Positions 43,098 to 53,862 of a stretch of DNA of 64,000 bases are shown one piece after another. Numbering within the stretch: position 1 is the stretch's first letter; every line of letters starts with the position of its first letter. Source of the stretch: Ignavibacteriales bacterium (lineage in GTDB: Bacteria > Bacteroidota > Ignavibacteria > Ignavibacteriales > Ignavibacteriaceae); the NCBI GenBank assembly GCA_016700155.1, contig CP065001.1:1116001-1180000 (forward strand), given 5' to 3'. The notes beneath the pieces are model-generated. The model saw only the letters and a program-made list of their open reading frames with translations, searched no databases and had not been told where the DNA came from. The position numbers and the translations under genes were made by a program.

Positions 43098-46000
43098 TTA
43101 ATTCTCTGATGTAAGTTTTGTGAGGAGTTCAATAATAGTTTTTTTATCGAATGGCTTTGAAAGATAATGTGTACAACCTCCTTCAAGAAATTCTTCCTTA
43201 TCGCCTTCCATTGCGAAAGCCGTTAATGCGATAATCGGTTTATCTGAGTATCCCGGCAGAGCTTTAATTTCACTTGTTGCTTCCAGCCCGCTCATACCGC
43301 TGCCCAGATTAATATCCATCAGTATTGCGTCGTACACTTTTTGCTTTGCCATTTGCACAGCCTCTATTCCATTTTGGGCAATATCCACATCAAAATAGTT
43401 TTTCAGAAAAAATTTTGTTACATCAATACTTGCCGGATCATTTTCTACAAGCATTACTGATGGCTTCTCGCCGTTACGCTCAAACATTTCTGCGGAACGG
43501 GAATTGGCTGGTCGTTGCTCAGATGAGTACTTGCTGTCTACAACCTGACCGTTCTGTGTAGGGATTTTAACTGTAAAAGTTGAACCCTTGCCTACTTCAC
43601 TTTCCAATGATATTTCTCCGTGCATTAGTTCAAGTAATTTTTTTGTTATTGTAAGTCCAAGACCTGTGCCTTCAAACTGTCGGCTCAATCCTTCGCTTGC
43701 CTGCCTGAATTCTTCAAAAATATATTTCTGGCTTTCTTCCGGTATTCCAATTCCGGTATCGATTATTTTTATTTCAACCCAATGTTTATGCTGTTTGTAT
43801 ATTTCATTTAATTCAACATTCACACGACCCTGCTTTGTATACTTAAGGGCATTCCCAACAAGATTATTAAGAATTCTTGTATAGATCTGCTTATCAATCA
43901 ATACTTCTGCTTTGCTGATAAGCGGATGGAATTCAAGAGTTAATTTTTTATCCTCTGCTATTGACTGGAGTGATGAAACAATTTTTTGTGTTTCATCAAC
44001 AAGATTGAGTTTCGAAACTTTCATTTCAATTTTATTTGCTTCGATACGGGAAAGGTCAAGAATAAGATTGATCGTATCCATCAATCTTTTCCCTGAGTTC
44101 AGGATAGTCTCACACATTTCCTTAAGTTGTGGTTTCTTAACTTCATCGAGTAATATTGAAGTGAATCCAAGTATGCCAACCATAGGAGTCCGGATTTCAT
44201 GACTCATATTGTTGAGAAAACTTGTCTTCAAACGGTTCATTTCTTCAGCGTGATTTTTTGCCTGAACCAGGTCTTCCTGTGCCTGCATTTTTTCAGTTAT
44301 ATCGCTTGCCATAACAAGCCGTGAATTTTTCTGCTTCAGTAAAGGAAGATCATGGGTGACTATCTCAACATTAATTACCGAACCATCTTTTTTCCTGTGA
44401 CGGACTATGTTGTCACCTGGAACAATACCGCTTTTATCATTGCGTTCGCTTAGCTGAAGTACATCTTCAATCGGACGCAGTTCATCGATACGCATCGAAA
44501 GAAATTCTTCTTTGGAATAACCGTAATGCACCACCGCTTTATTATTGACATCAAGCAGCTTCAGGGATTTTACATCATACACCCACATTGGGTGAGGATT
44601 ATTTTCAAATAACGTTCTGTACTTTTGTTCATTCTCTTTCAGTGCTGATTCTGCGGCACGGAGAGCAGTTATATCGCGGGCAATAACATGAAATCCGACA
44701 TACTCACCGTTATCATATTTTAAGGTAGCGTTTTGACCAAACCATTTGATACCCCGATTCTTCGTCTGGAAAGGAAATTCAATATAAGTGGTCTGCTTTA
44801 CTTCAAGCACCTGGCGCATATAATGGAGTACAAGTTTATTCTTGTATTCAGGCAATACAAGTTCCCTGAAGTTGTGAGTCAGAACTTCATCAAGTGTAAC
44901 ACCGAGATTGTTTAACAGTGTTGCATTTGCGTAAGTAAAATTTCCCTGCTTATCAGTTGTGTAGATAAGGTCTGAAGCATTTTCAATCACCTGCCTGTAT
45001 CTTTTTTCAGATTCTTTTAATGCCGCTTCTGAAAATTTCTTTTCTGTAATATCTCTGTAAATTCCCTGGTAGGCTTTTTCACCTTTCCACAAGATTTCTG
45101 TAACAACTGCATCTATTAAAATTATCTTGCCTGTTTTGGTGATCCCTTTAAACTCATAAGTAGATGGAAAAGAGACTTTGCTTCCATTCCTGTTATCATA
45201 TTTGCTCTGAATAAATCCAGCACTTTCAGGCGCTACAATCTTCATTACATCGAAACTTCCATTTACTGCTTCTTCAGATGTATAACCGAACATTTTTTCC
45301 CAGGCGGGATTCACCATCAGAAGGCTTCTATCTTTTAACACATAAATAGCATCAATTGATGAGTTAGTTAAAGTACGGTAACTTTCTTCCTGCTCAGCCA
45401 GTTTTTGCTGCGCAAGTCTCTCATTTGTAACATCAGTTAATATGCAGTGAGTTTGCCTGAACACACCATTAACATCACGGCTTACTTTTCCGTTTATCGA
45501 TGTTATTATTCTTTCACCGTTCTTTTTGACAACAGTCAGTTCAGTGGAAACTTTTCCGTTAAGTTTAAATTCACCGAAATTTTTATTGAAATCATTTCTT
45601 TCTTCAGGTGATAAGAGTTGTGAAAACTCAATTCCGATAACTTCTTTTTTTTCATAACCGAATATTTCAGTGAAAGTATTATTTATCTCTAAAATTTTTC
45701 CTTCACCATCAAGTGATTGGTAACTAAGAGGCGCACCTTCATAAAGCTTACGGAAATTTTCTTCACTGAATTTCAAATCGTTTTCTGCCTGAATTCTTTT
45801 TTCCTCTCTGATGTAGGATTCAACTGCGAATGAAATATCCATTGATATTTCTTCGAATAGTTTTATCTCATCGCTGTTGAATGCATCCACTTCATCGGAA
45901 TAAAGAGCAAAAACACCATGTACTTTTTCAAAAATCTTTATAGGGAATACTCCGACAGACGCAAACCCGTGTTCGATGGCAGCCTGTTTATGAACTGCTG

Positions 46001-48077
46001 ATGGTCCTGCATTTTTTATATCATTCAATACTACCGGCTGACCTGTCACTACTGATTCACCAAGTACTGATGTTCCCTTCTTATTAAAAAAAACAGGGAA
46101 GGTGACCTTCTCAAGGTAATCGATTTTTTCACCTGCTGAATTAACCGGAATAACGAATGTGCGCTCTTCATTCAATTCACCTATCCAGCATAATTTAAAT
46201 TTGCCGTATTCAACAAGCAGTCGTGTTATCAGATCGTAAAGGTTGTTCTTTTCTTTCGTTCTGACAATTGCCTGGTTTACCTGGGATAGGATTGAGTAAA
46301 GCCTGTTAAGGTTTGTAGACTTCTCCTGCGCCTTTTTTAATTGAGTGACATCGGAGATGAACCCATCTAAATACAACAGCTTTCCGGATGAATTGTATAA
46401 TCCCCGACCTTTCTCCCATACCCATTTTAATTCACCGGATTTGGTTTTGATCTGGTAGGTGATTTCAAAAAAGGTTCTTGATTCAATGGCTTCAAGTATT
46501 TTTTCTTTTACGTGAGTTTTGAATTCGGGGAGAATTATATCGCCGTAAGAAATTTTATTGTTATTATAAAGTTCGGCAGGGCGGTAACCCGTTAAATGAT
46601 AACATCCTTTACTTACAAAAAGCATTGTCCATTTTTCATCGGTAGTACATTTGTATGCCATACCCTGAAGGTTGCTTAAAAGCACTGATAATTTTTTTCT
46701 GCTTTCGCGAACCCTTCGCTCATTCTTTTTCCGGTCGGTTATATCCCTGACAATACTCTGGTAATAGATCTGACCATTAATTACAAAAGGACGCGAACTG
46801 ATCTCAACAGGAAATTCACTTCCGCTTTTTCGTTTATGCGCCGCCTCGAAAACAATACCTTCCGATGCAGCCATTTGTTTGAAGCGTTCTTCTGCCGCGG
46901 CACTTTTACCATCCTTGCGAAGAATATATATTTCCTGTCCAAGTAGTTCTTCCCGCTGGTATCCGTAAACTTCAACAGCCTTCTGATTGAGATCTACAAT
47001 CAGTCCTGAGCTGTTAAGAGTGAGTACTATATCATTAGCCTGATCAAAAATAAATTTAAAATTCTTTTCAAGAATTTCTTTTTCGGTTTGTGCGGTCAGC
47101 AGCCGTTTTAGCGTATCAACCTGGTAATTTCTGAACAGATAGAATGCAATAACCACAATCGCTGTTAAAAATACTACTGCAAAAAATCCAATCAGTAGAA
47201 TTCTCTCCGCAACCATTTCATAGAGTTCATCAGTCCTCAGCCTTGTAACAAGCTGCCAGTCAGTACCCGGGACATCAGCAAGCAGAGCAATAACTTCATT
47301 CGATTGATTGTCAGAAGCTATTATGTATTTCATATTAGAAGATACATTCTCAAGAATTGTTTGGTTATTTAGAGATGCGGCTGGATGAGTTTCAATATAA
47401 CCTGTTGCTCTTATGATTTTGTTGACTTCTTTAGATTTCTGAAAAAGAAATACTTCAACATTTTTTAAAGGTGACGGCCATTTATGAAGCAGCGCAGTTA
47501 TTACATCGGTCACTCTCAGATTACAGAAGACAAACCCGGTTACATCATTGTTGGAGGAAATAACCGGAATTCCCAACACCAAAAATATTCTCTGTTCCGA
47601 TGGGATAATTAATTCTTTAATCAGGGTCTCATTCCGGTTCGTGGAAAAATCTGAAATGAAATTTTGCAAGTGAGTATTGAAAGACTTGTTTGTTGTGTTT
47701 GTATAAAGGATCCCGAGATTTGAATCAGTAATGGTTATCTCATCCCCAAATTCGTTTTTTAGTTCCTCAAGCTGGGGAGCGACGTATGTTCCTGAAATAT
47801 ATTTTGGAGAACTACTTATTATCTGACCAAGTTTCTTCCCAAGCAATTGATTTTGCTGAAAGGAATAAGCATCCTCTTTAACTTCCTTAATCCACTGATT
47901 GAACTCGTTAATTTTAAATTCACTGACAGCAGTAAATTCATGTTTGCGGAATAACAGCTTTTCATTTGTGGCTTTACTGTAGTATGAATAACCCCATAAC
48001 AGGAGAAACAGTATTATAAATCCTGTTACGGAAAAAGCTATCAGTTTTGCTCGTTTGGGAAAATTATTTGAAGCCAT
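43098..48077 (-). CDS. Very large membrane hybrid histidine kinase (Cache, multiple PAS, GAF, HisKA, HATPase, REC)
   Basis: A 1659-residue protein. Membrane helices near 12-31 and 290-312 flank a Cache-like extracellular sensor. The cytoplasmic part has about six PAS domains, typically introduced by FKFIFDQAND, FRKLYEGAPL or YRTLFENNPH-like starts and closed by RDITxxK, with a GAF domain at about 610-760 between the second and third. HisKA has phospho-acceptor His1293 in NMSHEIRTPM, and HATPase has DTGIGIPEES and FEGTGLGL. A C-terminal receiver (about 1540-1655; ILMDINLG, ALTAFAMEG, LSKPF) makes it a hybrid kinase. No phosphotransfer or output gene is adjacent. The kinase-receiver half is paralogous to that of the gene at 49861. 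Confidence 0.94.
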   Translation of the reverse strand: MASNNFPKRAKLIAFSVTGFIILFLLLWGYSYYSKATNEKLLFRKHEFTAVSEFKINEFNQWIKEVKEDAYSFQQNQLLGKKLGQIISSSPKYISGTYVAPQLEELKNEFGDEITITDSNLGILYTNTTNKSFNTHLQNFISDFSTNRNETLIKELIIPSEQRIFLVLGIPVISSNNDVTGFVFCNLRVTDVITALLHKWPSPLKNVEVFLFQKSKEVNKIIRATGYIETHPAASLNNQTILENVSSNMKYIIASDNQSNEVIALLADVPGTDWQLVTRLRTDELYEMVAERILLIGFFAVVFLTAIVVIAFYLFRNYQVDTLKRLLTAQTEKEILEKNFKFIFDQANDIVLTLNSSGLIVDLNQKAVEVYGYQREELLGQEIYILRKDGKSAAAEERFKQMAASEGIVFEAAHKRKSGSEFPVEISSRPFVINGQIYYQSIVRDITDRKKNERRVRESRKKLSVLLSNLQGMAYKCTTDEKWTMLFVSKGCYHLTGYRPAELYNNNKISYGDIILPEFKTHVKEKILEAIESRTFFEITYQIKTKSGELKWVWEKGRGLYNSSGKLLYLDGFISDVTQLKKAQEKSTNLNRLYSILSQVNQAIVRTKEKNNLYDLITRLLVEYGKFKLCWIGELNEERTFVIPVNSAGEKIDYLEKVTFPVFFNKKGTSVLGESVVTGQPVVLNDIKNAGPSAVHKQAAIEHGFASVGVFPIKIFEKVHGVFALYSDEVDAFNSDEIKLFEEISMDISFAVESYIREEKRIQAENDLKFSEENFRKLYEGAPLSYQSLDGEGKILEINNTFTEIFGYEKKEVIGIEFSQLLSPEERNDFNKNFGEFKLNGKVSTELTVVKKNGERIITSINGKVSRDVNGVFRQTHCILTDVTNERLAQQKLAEQEESYRTLTNSSIDAIYVLKDRSLLMVNPAWEKMFGYTSEEAVNGSFDVMKIVAPESAGFIQSKYDNRNGSKVSFPSTYEFKGITKTGKIILIDAVVTEILWKGEKAYQGIYRDITEKKFSEAALKESEKRYRQVIENASDLIYTTDKQGNFTYANATLLNNLGVTLDEVLTHNFRELVLPEYKNKLVLHYMRQVLEVKQTTYIEFPFQTKNRGIKWFGQNATLKYDNGEYVGFHVIARDITALRAAESALKENEQKYRTLFENNPHPMWVYDVKSLKLLDVNNKAVVHYGYSKEEFLSMRIDELRPIEDVLQLSERNDKSGIVPGDNIVRHRKKDGSVINVEIVTHDLPLLKQKNSRLVMASDITEKMQAQEDLVQAKNHAEEMNRLKTSFLNNMSHEIRTPMVGILGFTSILLDEVKKPQLKEMCETILNSGKRLMDTINLILDLSRIEANKIEMKVSKLNLVDETQKIVSSLQSIAEDKKLTLEFHPLISKAEVLIDKQIYTRILNNLVGNALKYTKQGRVNVELNEIYKQHKHWVEIKIIDTGIGIPEESQKYIFEEFRQASEGLSRQFEGTGLGLTITKKLLELMHGEISLESEVGKGSTFTVKIPTQNGQVVDSKYSSEQRPANSRSAEMFERNGEKPSVMLVENDPASIDVTKFFLKNYFDVDIAQNGIEAVQMAKQKVYDAILMDINLGSGMSGLEATSEIKALPGYSDKPIIALTAFAMEGDKEEFLEGGCTHYLSKPFDKKTIIELLTKLTSEN

Positions 48078-48104
48078 AGTTATCAGTATCTACCACATAT
48101 AAAA

Positions 48105-49727
48105 TTAAGATTTTGGCAGCCAGAATTTAAACGTACTTCCCTCATTGATCTTGCTTTCAACCCAAATCTTACCGCCGTGTCTTGCGATAAAATCCCGGCA
48201 TAGTAACAATCCTAAACCTGTTCCTTTTTCATTTGCAGTTCCGGTAGTTACAATATTTGATTCAAGGTGAAAAAGTTTTGATAAATTTTCCTGGGAGATT
48301 CCCACACCTGAATCTGTTACCTGGACCTCAATAAAACTGTGAATGCTTAATGAACTTAACTTGACCTGTCCTCCCGGTTTGCTGAATTTAATTGCGTTTG
48401 AAACAAGATTATTAAAAATACAACTAAGCATATACGAGTCTGCGAATGCTTCTACTTTGTCATTAATATCATTTACCAGGACAATCTTTTTTTCCTCTGC
48501 TACAAGTGCATGTGAATTGATAGATTCTTCCGCGAATTTTTTTAAATTCGTTATCACTGGTGAATACTCAATTCTTCCTGTTTGAAGCCGTGACCAGTCA
48601 AGCAGTTTTTCTACCAGGTCATATTGCTGCTGCAGTGATTTGTGGAGTCCCATGGTAAGAGTTGATACTTCATCAGCCGAAAGATTCTGAAGTTCATTAG
48701 CTAATATTCCGGATACACCAAGCAGTCCGTGAAAAGGACTTTTCAGATCGTGAGCTATTATTGAGAACAGTTTATTCTTGTTACTGTTCATTGTATTCAA
48801 TTCTTCAGCATACTTCAGTAACTGCCGTTCGGCTTTTTTTCTTTGAGTAATGTCGCGGGCAATTCCCTGAATGGCAAACGGTTTTCCGCTCTGATAAATT
48901 ATTGTCGCGATTTGTTCTATCTCAATTATCTGACCATTTTTATGTCTAAGTTGAAACTCTACTCTTTCTTTTTGTCGCCCTAATAGTCTGATTTCTTCAA
49001 TAATGCCCCGAGCAGCAGGTATTTGTTCAGGAGAAAGTATTGATGCAAAATTTAATCCGCGCATTTCTGATTTACTGTATCCTAAAAGATTAAGTGCAGC
49101 ATCGTTCGCGTCAAGAAAATTTCCCTGGAAATCATGCAGATATACACAGTCCATCGAACGCTGAAATAGTGATGCGTACCGTTCCTCACTTTCCTGTAAT
49201 GATTCTAATGCTTTTTGTTTCTCTGTGATATCTCTTGAGATTCCAAGTATGCCTATGATCTTTTTGTCAATATCATATAAAGGAGTTTTTGTTGATGATA
49301 CCCATCTGAATTCGCCATCAGCTCTTCTTATCTTTTCTGATTTATCTATGAGCGGGATACCGGTTCTGATAATTTTTTGTTCATCGTCAAATGCATCGGC
49401 GGCATGATCGGGTGTAAAGTAATCAAAGTCTGTTTTACCAACCGCGTCTTCTGAAGTTTTTACGCCGAGATTGTAAATCTGTGCCCTGTTTATCAGTATA
49501 AAACGGCTGTCTTTATCTTTGAAGTAAATTGTATCAGGAACATTGTCAAGAAGGTTTTGTAGGAGATTTTTATAAAAGGCAGCTTCTTTATCTTTTTTTT
49601 CCAGTTCTTCTACACGGGCTTTAAGCAGCTCAATATCAGGCTGCACATGATTGTGTGGTTGTGCATGCAACGGATATTCGTCTGAATTTCTATTTGAAGC
49701 AGAATCCTGAAATAATTTATTAAGCAT
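48105..49727 (-). CDS. Soluble PAS-PAS sensor histidine kinase
   Basis: A 540-residue cytoplasmic kinase with no membrane helix. A short coiled N terminus (LKARVEELEKK) is followed by two PAS/PAC units at about 55-170 (typical DVPDTIYFKDKD start) and 180-300, a HisKA domain with His328 in IIAHDLKSPFHG, and an HATPase domain with NAIKFSKPGG, DSGVGISQE and KGTGLGL. HD in the H box marks the HPK subgroup with the AHDLKSP motif, different from the HE of its two neighbours. I chose the ATG at 49727 over an upstream TTG at 49733. It lies between two hybrid kinases on the same strand, 27 bp from the one downstream. No cognate receiver gene is adjacent, so it may feed a receiver elsewhere or a neighbour's receiver. 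Confidence 0.92.
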   Translation of the reverse strand: MLNKLFQDSASNRNSDEYPLHAQPHNHVQPDIELLKARVEELEKKDKEAAFYKNLLQNLLDNVPDTIYFKDKDSRFILINRAQIYNLGVKTSEDAVGKTDFDYFTPDHAADAFDDEQKIIRTGIPLIDKSEKIRRADGEFRWVSSTKTPLYDIDKKIIGILGISRDITEKQKALESLQESEERYASLFQRSMDCVYLHDFQGNFLDANDAALNLLGYSKSEMRGLNFASILSPEQIPAARGIIEEIRLLGRQKERVEFQLRHKNGQIIEIEQIATIIYQSGKPFAIQGIARDITQRKKAERQLLKYAEELNTMNSNKNKLFSIIAHDLKSPFHGLLGVSGILANELQNLSADEVSTLTMGLHKSLQQQYDLVEKLLDWSRLQTGRIEYSPVITNLKKFAEESINSHALVAEEKKIVLVNDINDKVEAFADSYMLSCIFNNLVSNAIKFSKPGGQVKLSSLSIHSFIEVQVTDSGVGISQENLSKLFHLESNIVTTGTANEKGTGLGLLLCRDFIARHGGKIWVESKINEGSTFKFWLPKS

Positions 49728-49860
49728 AACCAATCACTTTCTCAAAACTCCCGGTTTTAATAGCTCTTTTATTTTTAAATCAGCTAAACCGGTTTTTGGC
49801 ACAATCACCCACTATTATTATCGAACAAATTCAAAATAAAGTTTAGGGGATAAGTGGATT

Positions 49861-52800
49861 TTATTCAGTTTTTCCACTTAAAATCTGAGACAGCAAGTCT
49901 AAAATGGATGTTTTGCTAAATGGTTTGGAGAGATAATGAGAACACCCTGAAGCAATAAACTCGTTTTTATCTCCTTCCATTGCAAATGCGGTAAGCGCAA
50001 CTATCGGTGTGGATTTATATGCCGGCAGGTTTCGGATCATCTGAACAGTTTCAATGCCGCTTAAGTCTTTTCCCAGGTTAATGTCCATTAGTATAACGTC
50101 ATACAAATATTTATTTGTAAGCTGTATGGCTGTTACTCCATCCTCGCAGGAATGAATTTCATACCTGTTCCTTAAAAAATATTTTGTTACTTCAGCACTG
50201 ACGATATCATTTTCAACGAGCAGAATTTTCGCTCCCGGAGTATTTTTTACCTCAGTTACTTTTTTCTCCGGGAATCTTTCAATTACTTCACCTGATTGCT
50301 GATGTACTGATTCTTTGCAAGGGAAGATGACGGTGAATGTCGATCCCACATTCACTCTGCTTTCAAGATAAATTTTACCATTCATCATCTGAACAAATTT
50401 TTTCGTTAGCGTTAGTCCAAGCCCGGTTCCTTCAAACTGGCGGTTGAATCCCTCGCTTGCCTGTCTGAATTCTTCAAATATCATTTCTTTACTTTTATCT
50501 TCAATGCCGATTCCAGTATCAATCACTTTAATTCTGCAGTGACGGATTTCATTTTCAGTAAATATATCCGATTCAACCTTAACACCGCCTTTAAGTGTGT
50601 ACTTTAGAGCGTTGTTGACAAGGTTATTAATCACCTGAACTAGTATGTTTTCATCAAGGTAAACTTCGAGTGCTGATGTATTAAGAGATGTTTCAAGGGA
50701 AAGATTTTTTGTATAGGCAAATCCGTCAAAAGCTTTTACAGTGTTCTCAATTAATTCATCGAGAATAAATTTTTTATAATTAAGCTCAATTTTATTTGCC
50801 TCAATCCGGGCAAGATCCAGAAGTGAATTAAGTGTATCGAGTAATCGTCTGCCGCTGTTCAGTATCATCTCGGTCATTAATTTTTTTTCACCGGTGTTAT
50901 CTTCATCAAGAATCATTTCCGCAAAACCGAGAATACCAACCAGCGGTGTGCGGAGTTCATGACTCATATTAGCAAGGAATGATGATTTCAGTTTGTTCAT
51001 TTCCTCTGCTCTTTGTTTAGCCGCTACCAGTTCTTCCTGAGCCTTTTTTCTTTCTGTTACATCGGATGAAACACCGATTAAAGCAATTTCTTTTCCGTTG
51101 TCATCTCTTATAACCGAAGTTGAAAGATAAACATAAAATTCTGTGCCGTCTTTTTTAACATTAAGTAATTCTCCCTGCCAGCCTCCCCTTAGTGTATCAT
51201 TAAGAATGTCTGCTGTTTTTTCCGGAGGATTATTAAATGACCTGACGCGTGTAATAGGCTTTCCGATAAGTTCCTCTTCCGTATAACCGTAAGTGGAAAC
51301 AAACGCGTCGTTAAGAAAGATGATGTTGTCAGACATGTCTGTGATGCTTACGCATTCACTTATACTCTTAAGAGCATGAGCAAGAAGAGTGATTTTACTC
51401 TCGGCGCCTTTCCGGTCAGTAACATCTCTGACAATTGCCTGCAAATAAATTTCATTACCGAATTCTACCTTATTCAAACTTACTTCGGCATCAAATAATT
51501 CACCATCAAGCCGGGAATGTTTCCATTCAAAAAATTGCGGTAATCCATTAAGTGCTTTATGGATTAATGTCATCCCTTTGGCGTCAGAGAATTTACCATC
51601 GGGTTGAAAAATTGGTGAAAACTTAAATGGGTTTTGTCCAAGTATTTCTGAACGATTGCATTTAAATATCTCGAGTGTGCGTGTATTGCAATCAACAAAA
51701 ATGTCATCCTTCATAATGAAGATTGCATCGTTAGCGTGGTCAAATAAGGCTTTATATTTTATTTCGTTTTCAACAAGAATTTGCTCAGCTTTTTTTCTTT
51801 CTGTGATATCCCTTGTTATAGATAAAATGCAGATTTCATTTTCAACTTTAATCAGACGGGCAGACATTAATCCAATTCTGACTTTTCCGTCCTTTAAACG
51901 AAAAGCCGCTTCAAAGTCAGTTACCTCACCGGATTTACTCAGAAATGCGACAAGCTTTTGCCGTTCGTTTATGTCATCCCAGATATTAATTTCTCTTGAT
52001 GTTCTGCCAATTACTTCATCTTTGCTGTAACCTGTTAAACTCTCAAATCCCTGGTTAACGTCAAGGTACTTTCCTTCACTCACTGTATTTATGTTTATAG
52101 AATCCGGGGAAATATGGAAAGCCTTGAAAAATTTTTCTTCTGAAAGCCGTAGTTCATCTTCCTTTTTTTTCTTGATTGTTATATCGTCGCACACAATCAA
52201 TATTTCATTTTTGCCTTCCAGATCCTTAAACGCGCATGAATGTTCACCAGCCCAGATTGATGTTCCGTCTCTCCTTAACATCTTTATTTCACGCGTAAAC
52301 ATTTTGTTCATTCGTCGAAGGCATTTATCAAGATGCTGTGAAAATTTTTTGTGTTCATCAGATTCCAGTAATTCAGAAAAGTTTTTCCCCTGAAGCTTTT
52401 TATTTTCAAATCCGAGATATTCTTTAACCTTCGAATTTGTTGTCAGGATATTTCCGTCAGTATCAAGAGCAAAGATCATCAACGGATTATTTTCAAATAA
52501 AATATGGAACCGTTCAGCAGGGTGAATGGCTTTACGAACTGACTGATCTGCTTTTGCAGATTTTGGATTCCTATCGCTTATGGAATTTATAACAAGCTGA
52601 TGTGTTTTACCCTTAACCGATATACCGACCTGGACAGGGATTTTTGTTTTTCGTTCGGCAATTAATTTGGTGTTAACAACCTGTGCTTTTTTCTTCCCGG
52701 TTTGTTCATAAAATTTATCAAGACTCTTTATAAATGATCCGGAAAACAAATCCGATACAAAAAGATCTTTATTTGATTCTATGGCAGGTAAAATAGAAGA

Positions 52801-52905
52801 AAGCAGCTTAACCGAGTCCTTTGAAATTCGTCCGCTTGCTTTACTAAAGGTAAGCTTTAAATTCAGAAAATTATATTTTATCGTTGTTCCGATATTCTCA
52901 GGCAT
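49861..52905 (-). CDS. Soluble multi-PAS hybrid histidine kinase with receiver domain
   Basis: A 1014-residue kinase without membrane helices. The first 120 or so residues form an uncharacterised N-terminal region with a PAS-like start. Four PAS/PAC units follow (about 130-625; starts such as FHILFENNPLMIF and YKALFDHANDAIF). HisKA has His649 in NMSHELRTPLVG, HATPase has DTGIGIEDKS and FEGTGLGL, and a receiver domain fills about 895-1010 (LMDINLGKDLSG, ALTAFAMEG, LSKPF). Its last 370 residues are clearly paralogous to those of the hybrid kinase at 43098. The 225 bp upstream separates it from the divergent truA gene and should hold the promoter of the three-kinase set, although each kinase gene also has a gap before it. 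Confidence 0.93.
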   Translation of the reverse strand: MPENIGTTIKYNFLNLKLTFSKASGRISKDSVKLLSSILPAIESNKDLFVSDLFSGSFIKSLDKFYEQTGKKKAQVVNTKLIAERKTKIPVQVGISVKGKTHQLVINSISDRNPKSAKADQSVRKAIHPAERFHILFENNPLMIFALDTDGNILTTNSKVKEYLGFENKKLQGKNFSELLESDEHKKFSQHLDKCLRRMNKMFTREIKMLRRDGTSIWAGEHSCAFKDLEGKNEILIVCDDITIKKKKEDELRLSEEKFFKAFHISPDSININTVSEGKYLDVNQGFESLTGYSKDEVIGRTSREINIWDDINERQKLVAFLSKSGEVTDFEAAFRLKDGKVRIGLMSARLIKVENEICILSITRDITERKKAEQILVENEIKYKALFDHANDAIFIMKDDIFVDCNTRTLEIFKCNRSEILGQNPFKFSPIFQPDGKFSDAKGMTLIHKALNGLPQFFEWKHSRLDGELFDAEVSLNKVEFGNEIYLQAIVRDVTDRKGAESKITLLAHALKSISECVSITDMSDNIIFLNDAFVSTYGYTEEELIGKPITRVRSFNNPPEKTADILNDTLRGGWQGELLNVKKDGTEFYVYLSTSVIRDDNGKEIALIGVSSDVTERKKAQEELVAAKQRAEEMNKLKSSFLANMSHELRTPLVGILGFAEMILDEDNTGEKKLMTEMILNSGRRLLDTLNSLLDLARIEANKIELNYKKFILDELIENTVKAFDGFAYTKNLSLETSLNTSALEVYLDENILVQVINNLVNNALKYTLKGGVKVESDIFTENEIRHCRIKVIDTGIGIEDKSKEMIFEEFRQASEGFNRQFEGTGLGLTLTKKFVQMMNGKIYLESRVNVGSTFTVIFPCKESVHQQSGEVIERFPEKKVTEVKNTPGAKILLVENDIVSAEVTKYFLRNRYEIHSCEDGVTAIQLTNKYLYDVILMDINLGKDLSGIETVQMIRNLPAYKSTPIVALTAFAMEGDKNEFIASGCSHYLSKPFSKTSILDLLSQILSGKTE

Positions 52906-53130
52906 TATGTGACCCCTGTTGAGAAGCGTTCACTAAAAATCACTACGCATTTTAATTATAAATTCATCAGTAAATTATCATAAATACGGATGCCAAATTA
53001 CTAAAATATTTTTAATTCATTGCACACATGGTTTGTAAAATAAACCTAATTCAATAAGTTAGACAACAGGATTCGTTGAAGATGATTCATTTTTGCAAAG
53101 AAAGTATTTTTTATTGAATAAGGAAAATGA

Positions 53131-53862
53131 TTGAACAATTATAAACTGATAATTCAGTATGACGGAACGAATTACTGCGGCTGGCAGATACAGGAGAACG
53201 CAGTAACTGTTCAGCAAAAGATTTCAGAATCGATCGAATTACTATTATCAGAAAAAATAAATCTTATAGGATCCGGAAGAACAGATTCCGGAGTACATGC
53301 TATTGGTCAATGCGCAAATTTCAGATGCAGCCGGGAGATCGATATTTACAGGTTCAGACATTCTCTCAATTCAATTCTGCCGTTTGATATTTCAATTGTC
53401 GGAATGGAAAAAGTCCACGAAGATTTTCATGCGAGATTTGATGCAGTCAGGCGAAGTTATTTGTATATCATAACAAAGTATAAGTCCCCGTTTTATCTGA
53501 ATTATTCTTACTTCTATCATGACAGGATAGATGTAAACAAACTCAATGCACTCAGCAAATCATTTTTAGGTGAGTTCGATTTCACCTCTTTCTCCAGAAA
53601 AGTGACTGATACTGAAAATAAAGTCTGTACTGTGTATAATGCATCTTGGCGGGAATCAAAAGGATTATTTTTCTTTTACATCGAAGCTGACAGGTTTTTA
53701 CATGGAATGGTAAGAACTATTACCGGCACATTACTAAAAACGTTGAAGCTTGATTTAACTGACAACTATATAATTGAAATCATAAATCAAAAGAATCGTG
53801 AAGCAGCCGGTGAAGCCGTTCCGGCAAAGGGATTATTTTTATACAAAGTGAAATACAAATGA
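53131..53862 (+). CDS. truA: tRNA pseudouridine synthase A
   Basis: A 243-residue TruA, which makes pseudouridine at positions 38-40 of the tRNA anticodon arm. It opens with the typical YKLIIQYDGTNYCGWQ segment and has the catalytic aspartate in GSGRTDSGVHA at about residue 50-56, RRSYLYII, and the C-terminal FLHGMVRTITGTLL. The start is TTG at 53131: AAGGA lies six bases upstream, the nearby ATG reads into a stop after five codons, and the first residues fit the family without extension. Its stop overlaps the start of the next gene, an SDR reductase, by ATGA. Confidence 0.94.
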   Translation: MNNYKLIIQYDGTNYCGWQIQENAVTVQQKISESIELLLSEKINLIGSGRTDSGVHAIGQCANFRCSREIDIYRFRHSLNSILPFDISIVGMEKVHEDFHARFDAVRRSYLYIITKYKSPFYLNYSYFYHDRIDVNKLNALSKSFLGEFDFTSFSRKVTDTENKVCTVYNASWRESKGLFFFYIEADRFLHGMVRTITGTLLKTLKLDLTDNYIIEIINQKNREAAGEAVPAKGLFLYKVKYK

